64,000 nt of DNA from Neglectibacter timonensis (lineage in GTDB: Bacteria > Bacillota > Clostridia > Oscillospirales > Acutalibacteraceae), in NCBI RefSeq assembly GCF_900048895.1, contig NZ_LT160640.1:1380758-1444757 (forward strand), in the 5' to 3' direction. Shown piece by piece: positions 1-8,824 of this stretch; position 1 is the first letter of the stretch, and every line of letters begins with the position of its first letter. The notes under the pieces were generated by a model. It was not told the DNA's origin and searched no databases. It worked only from the letters and a program-made list of their open reading frames with translations. The position numbers and the translations under genes were made by a program.

Positions 1-1104
1 GCCCACAATACTCACCGTGGTGCTCAGGCCCCTGGGCGCCCGAAGACCGGCTTCCCGCATCACCTCGTACATGAAATAGAGCAGCAGGGATTCCAGCATC
101 ACGGGAAACGGCGTCTGCGCCTGGGTCTCCGCAATTTTCAGCAGCAGCGTTTCCGGCAGCAGTTCGGGATGGTGTGTGGTGATGGCCACATAAAGCCCCG
201 GCAGAAAGGCGCTGAGAAAAAAAGCCAAATATTTGAGCCAGCGGATAAAAGTGCCGTAAAACGGCCGGGTCAGGTAATCATCCAGGGTCTGAAAATTTTC
301 TACAAACAGAAACGGGACCAACAGCACGCTGGGAGTTCCCTCCACCAAAATGGCGATGCGGCCCTCCTCTATTTTTCCACATACTACATCGGGCCGTTCC
401 GTAAGTCCTACAGAGCTGAAAATCCCGGTTTTTTTCTCCAAGTAGGCGCTGAGATATCCAGCCCCCAGGGTAGTTTTCAGGTCGCAGTTCTGAATTGCCT
501 TTCGCACCCTGCGGAGGATCGCTTCGGAAGCCACGCCCTCCAAATAGCACAGTGCCAGCGGAGTCCGGCTCTGAGAGCCCGCCTCCGCCTTTTCAAATTT
601 TAGCGAAGTTGATTTCATTCTGCGGCGGATCATGGCCATATTATTCTGGTAGCTCTCTGTGAACCCGTCCTTTGCTCCCCGCTGCATCACCTCGTTTTGG
701 GGTTCCTCCGGGCCGCGGGTGGCAAAGCCCTGCACGCCGAAAATCAGGGCGTCCGGACAACCATCCAGAAACAGCAGGGCAAAGCCGCTCATCAGGGCCA
801 CCAGCAAATTGTCTATGTCCGCCTCATGCTTCTGTTCCATCGATCCCAGCACATGCTCTTCGATAAATTTCATCTTTTCCGGCCCATCGTTTCCCGGCAT
901 CTCCGCCGCGTGGCTCAGAAGAGGGTTGAGAATGCTCAGGGTGATCACCTGTTTGCTCACCAGGCCGTCCAGCGCAATAAGCGCCGCTTTCGTACCGGAA
1001 AGCTCCAGCTCCCTAAGCATAAAATCCATCGCGTTTTTAAATTTTTCCTGGAAGAACGCCTTGTTTTCCTCCAGGCTTGAGGACACCTGCTCCAGTTCCT
1101 GCAT
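1..1104 (-). CDS. GerA-family spore germination protein (C-terminal part outside window)
   Basis: The minus-strand frame stays open to base 1, so the C-terminus lies outside the window. The visible part matches the GerA/GerKA/SpoVAF family of inner spore membrane proteins that act in germinant recognition. It shows the soluble N-terminal domain, with the family-like segments TPLALCYLEGVA and GRIAILVEGTPSVLLVP. After these comes the conserved membrane entry around DDYLTRPFYGTFIRWLKYLAFF, given here as family resemblance only. I chose ATG at 1104 because GGAAGG lies about 10 bases upstream. An in-frame ATG at 1185 would add 27 residues but has no clear ribosome site. It is divergent from the DUF421 gene. 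GerA and SpoVAF cannot be separated on this fragment. Confidence 0.85.
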   Translation of the reverse strand, partial: MQELEQVSSSLEENKAFFQEKFKNAMDFMLRELELSGTKAALIALDGLVSKQVITLSILNPLLSHAAEMPGNDGPEKMKFIEEHVLGSMEQKHEADIDNLLVALMSGFALLFLDGCPDALIFGVQGFATRGPEEPQNEVMQRGAKDGFTESYQNNMAMIRRRMKSTSLKFEKAEAGSQSRTPLALCYLEGVASEAILRRVRKAIQNCDLKTTLGAGYLSAYLEKKTGIFSSVGLTERPDVVCGKIEEGRIAILVEGTPSVLLVPFLFVENFQTLDDYLTRPFYGTFIRWLKYLAFFLSAFLPGLYVAITTHHPELLPETLLLKIAETQAQTPFPVMLESLLLYFMYEVMREAGLRAPRGLSTTVSIVG

Positions 1105-1263
1105 GACGCTGTCATCCTTCCTTTTTCCGCCGCACGTTTCTCTATAGAGTTCCCCTGTCACGTTTCTTTTATGCCGCCGCCTCATAAAAATCAATGGCCG
1201 GGCGATACTAACGTAAAGCTGTTGTTGTGAAACAGCGATCCCGGAAGGAAGAGAGGAAAACCC

Positions 1264-1947
1264 ATGCTCATCAGCCTAATCCGCACCATTCTCCTATACA
1301 TTGTCATTCTCATCGGCGTCCGCATCATGGGGAAGCGGCAAATCAGCCAGCTGCAAACCTCGGAATTGGTGGTAACCCTGCTCATTTCCGAACTGGCCGT
1401 CATGCCTATCCAGGAGCACGACGAACCCATTCTGAATGGGCTGCTGCCCATTATAGTGCTTATTCTCTGTGAGATTATCGTCTCCCTCGTCATGCTCAAA
1501 AGCGGAAAATTCCGCCGGGCTGTCTGCGGAAAACCCATTGTAGTGATTGAAAACGGCAGAATCCTGCAGGATCAGATGCGGAAGCTGCGCATGAGCACGG
1601 AGGACCTTTTTGAGCAGCTGCGCCAAAACGATGTGTTTTATCTGCAGGAAATTGCCTACGCCATCATTGAAACCAACGGCATGATGAGCGTGATCAAAAA
1701 CCCGGAATATGACTTCCTGACCCCAAAAGAGATGGGAGTCAAGGTCAAATTCGACGGACTCGAGGTGGTTGTGGTCAGCGACGGAGAAATTTCCGACAAC
1801 TCTGTCAAGCTCTGCAAAAAGGACCGTGCCTGGGTGTTGGGCTGCATTGCCAAAGCCGGACTTTCCCTGCAGGAGGTTTTTCTGATGACCGCCCGCATGG
1901 ACGGCACCCATAAAATCATCCGGAAGGAACAAAAAAAGGCCGGCTGA
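1264..1947 (+). CDS. DUF421 / YetF-like membrane protein
   Basis: A 227-residue protein of the DUF421 (YetF/YcaP) family. The N-terminus has about three hydrophobic helices (residues 2-22, 35-48, 58-78) with the family's MGKRQISQL and ELVVTLLISELA segments. The rest is a soluble domain that includes the typical KPIVVIENGRI strand. The biochemical role of the family is not settled. Some spore formers carry DUF421 proteins linked to spore membrane properties (2Duf of the spoVA2mob operon), and the divergent GerA gene next door makes a spore role plausible here, though this is inference. The ATG follows GAGAGG at a normal distance. A strong terminator follows directly. Confidence 0.85.
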   Translation: MLISLIRTILLYIVILIGVRIMGKRQISQLQTSELVVTLLISELAVMPIQEHDEPILNGLLPIIVLILCEIIVSLVMLKSGKFRRAVCGKPIVVIENGRILQDQMRKLRMSTEDLFEQLRQNDVFYLQEIAYAIIETNGMMSVIKNPEYDFLTPKEMGVKVKFDGLEVVVVSDGEISDNSVKLCKKDRAWVLGCIAKAGLSLQEVFLMTARMDGTHKIIRKEQKKAG

Positions 1948-1966
1948 CGGGAACTCACCCACATGA

Positions 1967-2016
1967 AAAGGAAGGGAGCGCCCCCAGGAATTCTGGGGGA
2001 CGCTCCCTTCCTTTTT
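1967..2016 (+). terminator. Rho-independent terminator after DUF421 gene
   Basis: A long GC-rich hairpin (arms about AAGGAAGGGAGCG and CGCTCCCTTCCTT around a CCCCCAG/CTGGGGG core) is followed by a T run. It lies between convergent genes and has an A run on the other side, so it may serve both. Confidence 0.85.
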
Positions 2017-2040
2017 GCTGTTTGTCCGGTCCGGCCGCTA

Positions 2041-4632
2041 TCACCCGCTTTGCCGCAGCAGGGCGTCAAAATTTTCCTGCGGCATAGGCTTGCCAAACAG
2101 GAACCCCTGAATGCTGTCCAGCGCCATGGGACGCACCGTCTCGTATTCCTCCCAGGTTTCCACCCCTTCCAGACAGACCGTGATCCCTACGTCATGGCAA
2201 AGCTCCACAATAAAGCGGATAAAGGTACTGTCGAAGGAGCTGTTCCGGATGTCCCGTACAAAGGCCCTGTCTATCTTGACAATATCCGCGGGAGACTGTT
2301 TCAGAATTCCCAGAGAAGAATATCCCGTTCCAAAATCGTCCATGGCGATTTTAATCCCCAGCTTCCGGATGGAACGGAAACTTTCTGAAAGGGCATCCAG
2401 ATTATAAGCGATACAGCTTTCCGTGAATTCCAGCACCATATGCTCCGGAGACGCCCCCGTCTTCTGGAGGGTCCCCGTCAGGAAATCCAGGAAATCCTCC
2501 CGTTCCAGCTGAAGATAGGACACATTTACGCTGATGGGCGAGCCCTTCCTGTAAGCCTCCCATTGGGCGCAGGCCGCCGCAGCCTGCGTAAAAACCCAAC
2601 GCCCCACAGGGTGGATCAACCCACTTTCCTCCAGCAGCGGGATAAATTCTGAAGGAGGCACAGAACCGTACTTTTCCGAATTCCAGCGCAGCAGCGCCTC
2701 CGCGCCGCAGAAACCGCCGGTTTCCGCAATCACCTGAGGCTGGTAAAAGACCGAAAACCCCTGCATGCCATTTTCCACACAGTAACGCAGCTCTTCCGTC
2801 ATTCCCAGAGCATGCTTTTTGGACTGCAGAATTTCTTCCGAAAAAAACAGCAGGCGGTTTTTCCCTGCAGCCTTGGCATATTCCAGGGAATAATGGGCGT
2901 GCTTCACCAAATCCAGGTAAGAGGCGCCGTCCCTTGGACAGAAGGTACAGCCTGCCGACAGCGTACAGAAAAATTTTTTTCCATCGCTTTCCTGCTGCCT
3001 TTCAAAAGACTCCTTCAGGGCGGCATAGAATTCCAGCACCGCGTTCTTTCCGCCGCCGCGGAACAGGACGGCGAATTCATCGCCGTCCATCCGGTATGCG
3101 GAGGCATAGGGGGGAAGCAGAGACTGAATTCTTCTGGAAAGCAGCCGCAGAACCCGGTCTCCGAACAACCGGTCATAAAGGTCGTTGATATTCTTGAAAT
3201 CATCCAGATCCAACAGCAAAAAGGCAAAGCCTTTTCCGGAATTGCTTTCCAGCAAGGTATCCACCTGGTGTTCCAGAACTACCTTATTGGGCAGTCCTGT
3301 CAGATGATCCACCCTGTTTTTTCTGCCCAGGTTTTCCATGATTCCGGCAAAGAGCACAGGCTCTCCCTTCTCATCCCGTTCCAAATGCCCGCGGCAGCGC
3401 AGCCAGATCCATTCGCCCCTGCGGTTTCTGGCGCGGAACTCCACGCTGTGGGAATCCGTGCGTCCATCCGATATCTCCTGATTCGATTCCAGGAAAGCCT
3501 TGCGGTCATGCTCATGTATCCGTTCGCTCCACACTGCTGCGGCGTTCTGCAGCACCTCACCCGGCAGGTCAAACTCCTCCACCATGCTTTTCGGGTACCG
3601 GAACATGCCTGTTTTCATATTGCAGAGATAGATATAATCCTCTGTGCTTTTTACCAATGCGTCATAGAGGAGGCTCTGGTCATACTCGAAGTCGGCTGCA
3701 GCCACTTTTTCCGCGGGCTTCATCTGCGCCGCCCGTTTTTCTGCCCACTGGATATGCCTTTTGCGCTTTTGCACATACATTCTGGCATCAGCCTCGTCAA
3801 AGGCCGCCTGAAATCCTATGTTTTCATCCGAGCCAAGCTCGAATACCCCATAGGAAAACCCGGGAAGCAGCTCTGCCGCTTCGCCGCTCCGGGCAGTCCC
3901 CTGCTCCGCCAGCCGCTGAGCCTCCTGCATCCGTTTTGAAGCCTCCCGCTCCCCGCAGCCGTACATCAAAATGATGAATTCATCTCCGCTCATCCGGAAG
4001 AACACATCTTCTGGAGAAAGCCCTTTCTGCATTGCCCCGGCACAGATTTGGAGGTAGTTGTCCCCCTCGCTGTGGCCAAAAGAATCATTCACCCGCTTCA
4101 GGTCGTTGAGGTCATACATGCACAGGGTAAAAGGCACAGCCTCACTATGGGCCTTTTTCTTCATGGCCTCAAAGGCAATCCGGCCCGCCCGGCGGTTCAG
4201 GACGCCTGTAAGCTCATCCACTTCAGCCTCCGCCACCAGCTTCTTTCTTTCCGTGATATCAATAGATTGCTGTACATGGGCCAGCCGCCCGTCTGTCCAA
4301 TGAATCAGGCTGTCATAATTTTCATAAACCCGTCCTGTTTTGGTATTGGTCTCTTCCCAGAAGTAGGGATCGGCCCCTTCCCGCAGTATCTGCCGCGGGC
4401 AGAATTCACACCGCCGTTCCATACCCTTCTGCAGGACCTGCCAGCACACCTTGCCCTCTGGCTGCTCCAGGGAGAAAGCCTCTTTCATAGCCCGGTTCAT
4501 AAAGAGAATCTCATCCGTCTCCACATCCGTCACATAGACATATGCGCCTATGCTGTCCATGATTTCTCCCAAAACCCAGTTTTCCAGGAGTTCCTCCCGT
4601 TTCTGCCCCGGAATTTTCCGTTCTCCTTCCAT
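2041..4632 (-). CDS. PAS-GGDEF-PAS-GGDEF-EAL cyclic-di-GMP signalling protein
   Basis: 863 residues with no membrane helix, so a cytoplasmic cyclic-di-GMP enzyme. Order: PAS-like sensor (about 20-130), GGDEF 1 (135-295, signature SGDEF at 215-219), PAS (315-435), GGDEF 2 (440-600, signature DGDEF at 516-520), EAL (610-860). The EAL domain keeps EALLRW (E645), the DDFGTGYSSL loop, KIDRAFV, EGVET and QGFLFGKPMP, so phosphodiesterase activity is likely. Both GGDEF signatures deviate at the first position and either could be a regulatory GTP-binding domain. The first PAS carries a cysteine cluster (CW near 63, then CEFC at 75-78) that might sense redox state or bind metal. Start ATG follows GGAGGAGG. 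Net activity cannot be deduced. Confidence 0.93.
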   Translation of the reverse strand: MEGERKIPGQKREELLENWVLGEIMDSIGAYVYVTDVETDEILFMNRAMKEAFSLEQPEGKVCWQVLQKGMERRCEFCPRQILREGADPYFWEETNTKTGRVYENYDSLIHWTDGRLAHVQQSIDITERKKLVAEAEVDELTGVLNRRAGRIAFEAMKKKAHSEAVPFTLCMYDLNDLKRVNDSFGHSEGDNYLQICAGAMQKGLSPEDVFFRMSGDEFIILMYGCGEREASKRMQEAQRLAEQGTARSGEAAELLPGFSYGVFELGSDENIGFQAAFDEADARMYVQKRKRHIQWAEKRAAQMKPAEKVAAADFEYDQSLLYDALVKSTEDYIYLCNMKTGMFRYPKSMVEEFDLPGEVLQNAAAVWSERIHEHDRKAFLESNQEISDGRTDSHSVEFRARNRRGEWIWLRCRGHLERDEKGEPVLFAGIMENLGRKNRVDHLTGLPNKVVLEHQVDTLLESNSGKGFAFLLLDLDDFKNINDLYDRLFGDRVLRLLSRRIQSLLPPYASAYRMDGDEFAVLFRGGGKNAVLEFYAALKESFERQQESDGKKFFCTLSAGCTFCPRDGASYLDLVKHAHYSLEYAKAAGKNRLLFFSEEILQSKKHALGMTEELRYCVENGMQGFSVFYQPQVIAETGGFCGAEALLRWNSEKYGSVPPSEFIPLLEESGLIHPVGRWVFTQAAAACAQWEAYRKGSPISVNVSYLQLEREDFLDFLTGTLQKTGASPEHMVLEFTESCIAYNLDALSESFRSIRKLGIKIAMDDFGTGYSSLGILKQSPADIVKIDRAFVRDIRNSSFDSTFIRFIVELCHDVGITVCLEGVETWEEYETVRPMALDSIQGFLFGKPMPQENFDALLRQSG

Positions 4633-4973
4633 CGGTATCCTCCTCCAAAAGACAGCTGCAGTCCAGCTCTAGTTTCCGGACATCTCTGTCTTTATCTCTT
4701 CGCACCCCGGTCATAACCGCGCTTTAAAAAACCTGCCACGCATGGCTTCTTCCTGGATTCCCGCTTCCCGAGCCGGGGACAGCCCTCCGCATTTCTGAAG
4801 AGGCGGCCGCGGACTTCGCGCCTCTCCCCCTACTGCTTCAGCGCTGTACGCCCAGCACTTCCGGTTCCGTTTGATTATATCCCTCCCGGAGAAAAACTTC
4901 AATCCTTCCGTCTCCCTAAAAGCCGAACTTTCTTCGGGAAGGAGAGGGCCAGGCAGCCGGCGGGAAAAAACAG
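4633..4973. other. Intergenic region without a supported gene
   Basis: This stretch separates the GGDEF/EAL gene from the nrdR terminator. A 63-codon minus-strand reading frame is present, but it has no ribosome site or recognisable protein character. The region presumably holds the promoter of the GGDEF/EAL gene; I could not pick a convincing -35/-10 pair. Confidence 0.5.
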
Positions 4974-4974
4974 C

Positions 4975-5014
4975 AAAAAGGACAGCGGTGAACTTTGTCC
5001 GCTGTCCTTTTGAA
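4975..5014 (-). terminator. Terminator after nrdR
   Basis: Inverted repeat AAAAGGACAGCGG / CCGCTGTCCTTTT directly downstream of the nrdR stop codon, followed on the minus strand by CTTTTTGCTGTTTTTT. This is typical of an intrinsic terminator. Confidence 0.85.
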
Positions 5015-5016
5015 GT

Positions 5017-5478
5017 TCAGTCTTTCTTACTGTTGATAATCTTGCTCAACTCTTCCATAAAGCTGTTGATATCTTTAAATTGACGATAGACTGAAGCAAA
5101 CCGCACATAGGCCACCTCGTCTACAGTCTTTAATTTTTCCATGGCATAAGTACCAATGCGCTGAGAGGAAACCTCCCTGTCCAGCGAATTCTGAAGCAGC
5201 GTTTCAATTTCATCCACAATGCGCTCCAGCGTGTCAATGGATACCGGACGCTTTTCGCAGGCACGGAGCAGGCCGCTCAAAAGCTTATTCCGGTCGAAAG
5301 TCTCCCGGGATTTGTCCTTTTTAATCACCACAATAGGCACGTTTTCTATGATCTCATAGGTCGTAAAACGTTTTGAGCACTTCAGGCATTCTCTCCTGCG
5401 CCGGATTCTCTCACCCTCATCCGTGGGGCGGGAATCAATCACACGGCTCTCGCTGTAGCCGCAGAATGGACATTTCAA
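5017..5478 (-). CDS. nrdR: Transcriptional repressor NrdR
   Basis: NrdR is the zinc-ribbon/ATP-cone repressor of ribonucleotide reductase genes. The protein shows the N-terminal ribbon KCPFCG..SRVIDSR...RRRRECLKC (two CxxC pairs) and then the ATP-cone ([21 protein letters not shown] through [11 protein letters not shown]). The start is unusual. An upstream ATG at 5493 exists, but GGAGG lies inside that extension, 8 bases before TTG at 5478. The TTG start gives 153 residues beginning MKCPFC, the family's standard N-terminus and length. A TATAAT box just upstream supports this. No NrdR box could be confirmed nearby. It is monocistronic between its own promoter and terminator. Confidence 0.96.
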   Translation of the reverse strand: MKCPFCGYSESRVIDSRPTDEGERIRRRRECLKCSKRFTTYEIIENVPIVVIKKDKSRETFDRNKLLSGLLRACEKRPVSIDTLERIVDEIETLLQNSLDREVSSQRIGTYAMEKLKTVDEVAYVRFASVYRQFKDINSFMEELSKIINSKKD

Positions 5479-5507
5479 TGCTGACACCTCCAACTAATCT
5501 GCCTGTC

Positions 5508-5537
5508 ATTATACACCAGATTCTGTCAGAAAAGCAA
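5508..5537 (-). promoter_or_regulatory. Promoter of nrdR
   Basis: On the minus strand TTGCTT (5532-5537), an 18-base spacer, then TATAAT (5508-5513). Transcription would begin near 5501, a few bases before the ATG at 5493, which leaves the GGAGG of the TTG start in the leader. Confidence 0.7.
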
Positions 5538-5556
5538 GGAAAAAGCTTTGCGAAAC

Positions 5557-6342
5557 CTACCGATTAAAGACGTTTTTTGTATATCTCAGAACTTTTTCCA
5601 GCTCTGCCGGCTCAGAGAAGTTATCCCGGTACACTTCAGTGACGACAGCCCCCTTATACTGCAGCTCCAGAAGCAGGGAGCGAAAGGCTTCAAAATCGAA
5701 ATCTCCTTCTCCCGGAAGCAGGCAGGGCCTTTCTGCCGTATGGTCGCTCAAATGTATATGACAGAGCCTGTTCCCCATCGCCCTGGCTGTATCCTCTATG
5801 GAAAACCCAGACATCACACATTGCTTCACGTCCAGCACAAACGCGCAGCGGCTGCCCAGGGCCTCCCGCATCCCCTGTAAAAAGGATGGAACGCTTCCCC
5901 TGTGCTGCCGCACATTTTCCTGGGCCGGCGAAACGCCAAGGCCCTCTCCCAAAAGCGACAGCTCTCCAAACCGCTCCCAATACTCCGCGTCGGAAAGCTT
6001 GCCATGTCCCTGGGGCTGTCCGTGAATTACCACATAGCCTGCCCCCAAAACCGCGGCAGCCTCCAGATATCGGCGGTACAGGGCAAACCCCTCCGCAGTT
6101 CTTCTGGGGTAGTTGCCAAAAAGCAGCAGCGATTCACTGGAGGAGGTATAGGGGTGCACCGATACGAACTCAGCTCCGTACTCCTTCGCTTTCTCCCTCA
6201 GCCCTTTCAGAAAGGCAGGGGCCAATTCCTGCTCCGCGTTCAAAAACACCTCAAAAAGACGGAAGCCAAGCTGAAGCAGCAGTTCCAGGGATTTTTCCGT
6301 CTCTAACGGATAGAGGCACGCAGTGCTGATTCCCGTTTTCAA
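5557..6342 (-). CDS. Sugar phosphate isomerase/epimerase-type TIM barrel protein
   Basis: A 261-residue member of the xylose-isomerase-like TIM-barrel family (AP endonuclease family 2 fold). Markers are the N-terminal MKTGISTACLYP, the FVSVHPYTS strand, YVVIHGQPQGHG, FVLDVKQC, CHIHLSDH with metal-ligand candidates, and the C-terminal GAVVTEVYRDNF strand. Members isomerise or epimerise sugars or related polyols with a divalent metal; the substrate here is unknown. I chose TTG at 6342: GGGGGAG stands 6 bases upstream, and the promoter at 6374-6402 rules out the upstream ATG at 6402, which lies inside its -35 box. It sits alone, divergent from the ABC-F gene. Confidence 0.85.
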   Translation of the reverse strand: MKTGISTACLYPLETEKSLELLLQLGFRLFEVFLNAEQELAPAFLKGLREKAKEYGAEFVSVHPYTSSSESLLLFGNYPRRTAEGFALYRRYLEAAAVLGAGYVVIHGQPQGHGKLSDAEYWERFGELSLLGEGLGVSPAQENVRQHRGSVPSFLQGMREALGSRCAFVLDVKQCVMSGFSIEDTARAMGNRLCHIHLSDHTAERPCLLPGEGDFDFEAFRSLLLELQYKGAVVTEVYRDNFSEPAELEKVLRYTKNVFNR

Positions 6343-6373
6343 AACGCTCCCCCCTTTTTCCTGTCTGAACCTG

Positions 6374-6402
6374 ATTATACACCAGCGCCCATGCCTTTGC
6401 AA
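6374..6402 (-). promoter_or_regulatory. Promoter of the TIM-barrel isomerase gene
   Basis: Minus-strand TTGCAA (6397-6402), 17-base spacer, TATAAT (6374-6379). This near-consensus pair lies back to back with the ABC-F promoter, only 14 bases away. Confidence 0.75.
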
Positions 6403-6416
6403 ATTCTCCGCAGGAC

Positions 6417-6445
6417 TTGCGCAGGCCAGCGTTATCCGGTATAAT
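6417..6445 (+). promoter_or_regulatory. Promoter of the ABC-F gene
   Basis: TTGCGC (6417-6422), 17-base spacer, TATAAT (6440-6445). The predicted start point near 6452 gives a leader of about 40 bases before ATG 6494. Confidence 0.75.
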
Positions 6446-6493
6446 AAAGAGACTTATGCAACGATACCTCAATTAGGCGGAGACGAACCCAAT

Positions 6494-8425
6494 ATGGCAA
6501 TTTTGACCGTTAACGACATCACCTTAAGCTTTGGAGAAGAAACGATTCTGGAGCATATCACCTTTGAAATGCAAAAAGGTGAGCATATCGGCCTCGTGGG
6601 TGTCAACGGCAGTGGGAAAACCACCCTGTTTAAGATTCTCAACGGCGAATACATTCCGGACAACGGCAGCGTCGTTTTCTCCAAAGATACCGCTCTCGGC
6701 TATATGGAGCAGCATGTATGCCGGGATTTTGAACGGACGGCCTTCGAGGAAGTGATGACCGTCTTTGCTCCTCTGCTCGCCATGGAGCGGGAGCTGGAAG
6801 AGCTGACCGACCGGCTGTCCCAAACTCTTCCGGAGGAGGAACTGCATGCCCTGATTCTCCGGCAGACCGAGCTCAACGACCGCTTTGTGGACAGAGGCGG
6901 ACTCACCTGCCGCTCCCGGGCCCGCAGCGCCTTGATGGGGCTGGGCTTTTCGGACGAGCAGATCGGAAACAAGGTGGGGGTTTTGAGCGGCGGCCAAAAG
7001 GCCAAGCTGCAGCTCGCCAAAATGCTGTTGGGCGGGGCAAATCTGCTGCTGCTGGACGAGCCCACCAACCATTTGGACATCAGCTCTGTGGAATGGCTGG
7101 AGGATTTCCTCAAAACTTACGGCGGCTCTTACATTGTCATCTCCCACGACCGGTACTTTCTTGACAAAATCACCTCCCGCACCTTCGAGATGGAAGGAAA
7201 GGGGCTTGCCGCTTACAAGGGAAATTACAGCAATTACCTGAAGCTGAAGGCAGAACAACGTTTGGCCATGGAGCGGGTGTACGAAAGCACCCGGCGGGAA
7301 ATTTCCCGCATTGAGGGAATCATCGAACAGCAGAAACGGTGGAACCAGGAACGGAACTATGTCACCATCGCCAGCAAGCAAAAGGCTATCGACAGGCTGG
7401 AGGCCACCCTGGAAAAGCCGGAGGCTGAACCGGAGAGCATCAAGTTCCAGTTTCATGCCAGCCGCCGCAGCGGCAACGACGTGCTTACTGCGGAGGACCT
7501 TTCCCTATCTTTCGACGGCGGAGAACCGTTGTTCCGGAACGTGAACCTGGAAATCAAACGGGGGGAGAAAATCTTTCTCATCGGACCCAACGGCTGCGGA
7601 AAGACCTCTCTGTTCAAAATTTTACTGGGCCAGTATCAGCCCGACGACGGCTTTGTACGGCTTGGGGCGGGCATTGACCTGGGATACTACGAGCAGTCCC
7701 AGCTGAGTCTGGATGATTCCAAAACCGTCATCGATGAAATTTGGGACCTCCATCCCCGAATGAGCCAGACGGAGGTGCGCAGCGCTCTGGCGGTTTTCCT
7801 GTTCCGGGGTGAGGACGTCTTTAAGCCCGTGGGAGGGTTGAGCGGCGGAGAGCGCGCACGCATCCTCCTGCTTAAGCTCATGCTTTCCAAGGCCAATTTT
7901 CTGCTGCTGGACGAGCCCACCAACCATTTGGACATCGGCTCCTGTGAAGCGTTGGAGGACGCCCTGGCAGGCTATGACGGCACCCTGTTCGTGGTATCCC
8001 ACGACCGGTATCTGATCAACAAGCTGGCTGACAAGGTCTATGTGCTGGAAAAAGATGGAGCCCGGCTCTACCCCGGTAATTACGACTATTATCTGGAAAG
8101 ACGGGAAACCGAACTGGCGCAGGAGGAAGCGGTCGTTTCCCCCAAGGTAAACCTCTATAAACTGCGCAAGGAGCGGGATGCCGAGCTACGTAGACGCCGC
8201 GGCGCCCTTTCCCGCGTTGAGGCAGAAATTGAGGAAAACGATGCCAGTATCAAGGCGCTGGAAGAACATCTGGAAGACCCGGAGGTGGCGGCCGATTATG
8301 AAGCCGTCACCGAAACTTCCGAGGCAATCGCCGCCCTTCATGAAAAGGCGGATAAATTGCTGCTGAATTGGACAGAGCTTTCCGAAGCGCTGGAGGAACT
8401 GGAACGGGAAAATTCTGTGGAATAA
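6494..8425 (+). CDS. ABC-F family ribosome-associated ATPase
   Basis: 643 residues with two ABC ATPase domains in one chain and no membrane segment, the ABC-F layout. Domain 1 has Walker A GVNGSGKTTL, signature LSGGQKAKLQLAK, and Walker B LLLLDEPTNHLD. Domain 2 has GPNGCGKTSL, LSGGERARILL, and FLLLDEPTNHLD. The linker between them (about residues 240-320) is charged and helical, as in the P-site tRNA-interacting motif, and the C-terminus is a coiled coil. ABC-F proteins act on ribosomes; subtype (Uup, EttA, YkpA or antibiotic resistance) cannot be set here. ATG 6494 follows GGCGGAG and the promoter above. The MutS-like gene starts 63 bases downstream in the same direction. Confidence 0.92.
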   Translation: MAILTVNDITLSFGEETILEHITFEMQKGEHIGLVGVNGSGKTTLFKILNGEYIPDNGSVVFSKDTALGYMEQHVCRDFERTAFEEVMTVFAPLLAMERELEELTDRLSQTLPEEELHALILRQTELNDRFVDRGGLTCRSRARSALMGLGFSDEQIGNKVGVLSGGQKAKLQLAKMLLGGANLLLLDEPTNHLDISSVEWLEDFLKTYGGSYIVISHDRYFLDKITSRTFEMEGKGLAAYKGNYSNYLKLKAEQRLAMERVYESTRREISRIEGIIEQQKRWNQERNYVTIASKQKAIDRLEATLEKPEAEPESIKFQFHASRRSGNDVLTAEDLSLSFDGGEPLFRNVNLEIKRGEKIFLIGPNGCGKTSLFKILLGQYQPDDGFVRLGAGIDLGYYEQSQLSLDDSKTVIDEIWDLHPRMSQTEVRSALAVFLFRGEDVFKPVGGLSGGERARILLLKLMLSKANFLLLDEPTNHLDIGSCEALEDALAGYDGTLFVVSHDRYLINKLADKVYVLEKDGARLYPGNYDYYLERRETELAQEEAVVSPKVNLYKLRKERDAELRRRRGALSRVEAEIEENDASIKALEEHLEDPEVAADYEAVTETSEAIAALHEKADKLLLNWTELSEALEELERENSVE

Positions 8426-8488
8426 CCTGCCCAAAGGCAGTGCCGATCCTTCTTCCCGCCGGCCGCATGCCGGAAAGGAGTTTATGCT

Positions 8489-8824
8489 ATGCCTGTACTG
8501 GTCATCTGTACCGTTTTGCTTCTGGCCTTCGCCGGAGGAGTAGTTTATTCAGAAATTTCCGCCAATCGCCGCATCCGGGAAAAAGCGCTGAAAGGCTTTG
8601 GCAGAATCCCGGAAGGGGACTATGAGCTGGGTGATATTGTTTCCTACGCCAAGCTCTGCAGGAAAGAACGTCAGGACCTTTTCACAGTAGACGACTTCAC
8701 TTGGGAAGACCTGAATGTGGATGCGGTATTTCGGCGGGTCAACAACTGTCAAAGCACTGTGGGAGAACAATTTCTCTATGAAAGGCTGCACCGTCTCACT
8801 CCCCGTGGGGAAACGATGAATTGA
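8489..8824 (+). CDS. MutS-like membrane ATPase, N-terminal fragment (frameshifted)
   Basis: 111 residues: one membrane helix (about 3-22), then a segment (FTWEDLNVDAVFRRVNNCQSTVGEQFLYERLH) resembling the N-terminal part of clostridial membrane-bound MutS-related ATPases, where it leads straight into the region encoded by the next frame. The frame stops at 8822-8824, just after a CTCCCCGTGGGG stretch at about 8799-8812. Downstream residues fit the family again in the frame that contains ELSALCSHFSQNPEEQEK. The simplest reading is one ancestral gene with an indel in the C4 or G4 run, either a real mutation or an assembly error. The ATG has an AAAGGAG ribosome site at good spacing. Confidence 0.75.
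   Translation: MPVLVICTVLLLAFAGGVVYSEISANRRIREKALKGFGRIPEGDYELGDIVSYAKLCRKERQDLFTVDDFTWEDLNVDAVFRRVNNCQSTVGEQFLYERLHRLTPRGETMN

Noticed and set aside
4711-4902. 63-codon minus-strand frame in the gap before nrdR
   Set aside because: No ribosome site, no motif, short and of random composition.
8821-8824. Programmed frameshift in the MutS-like gene
   Set aside because: No slippery heptamer or strong stimulator is visible at the junction; a plain indel explains the data more simply.
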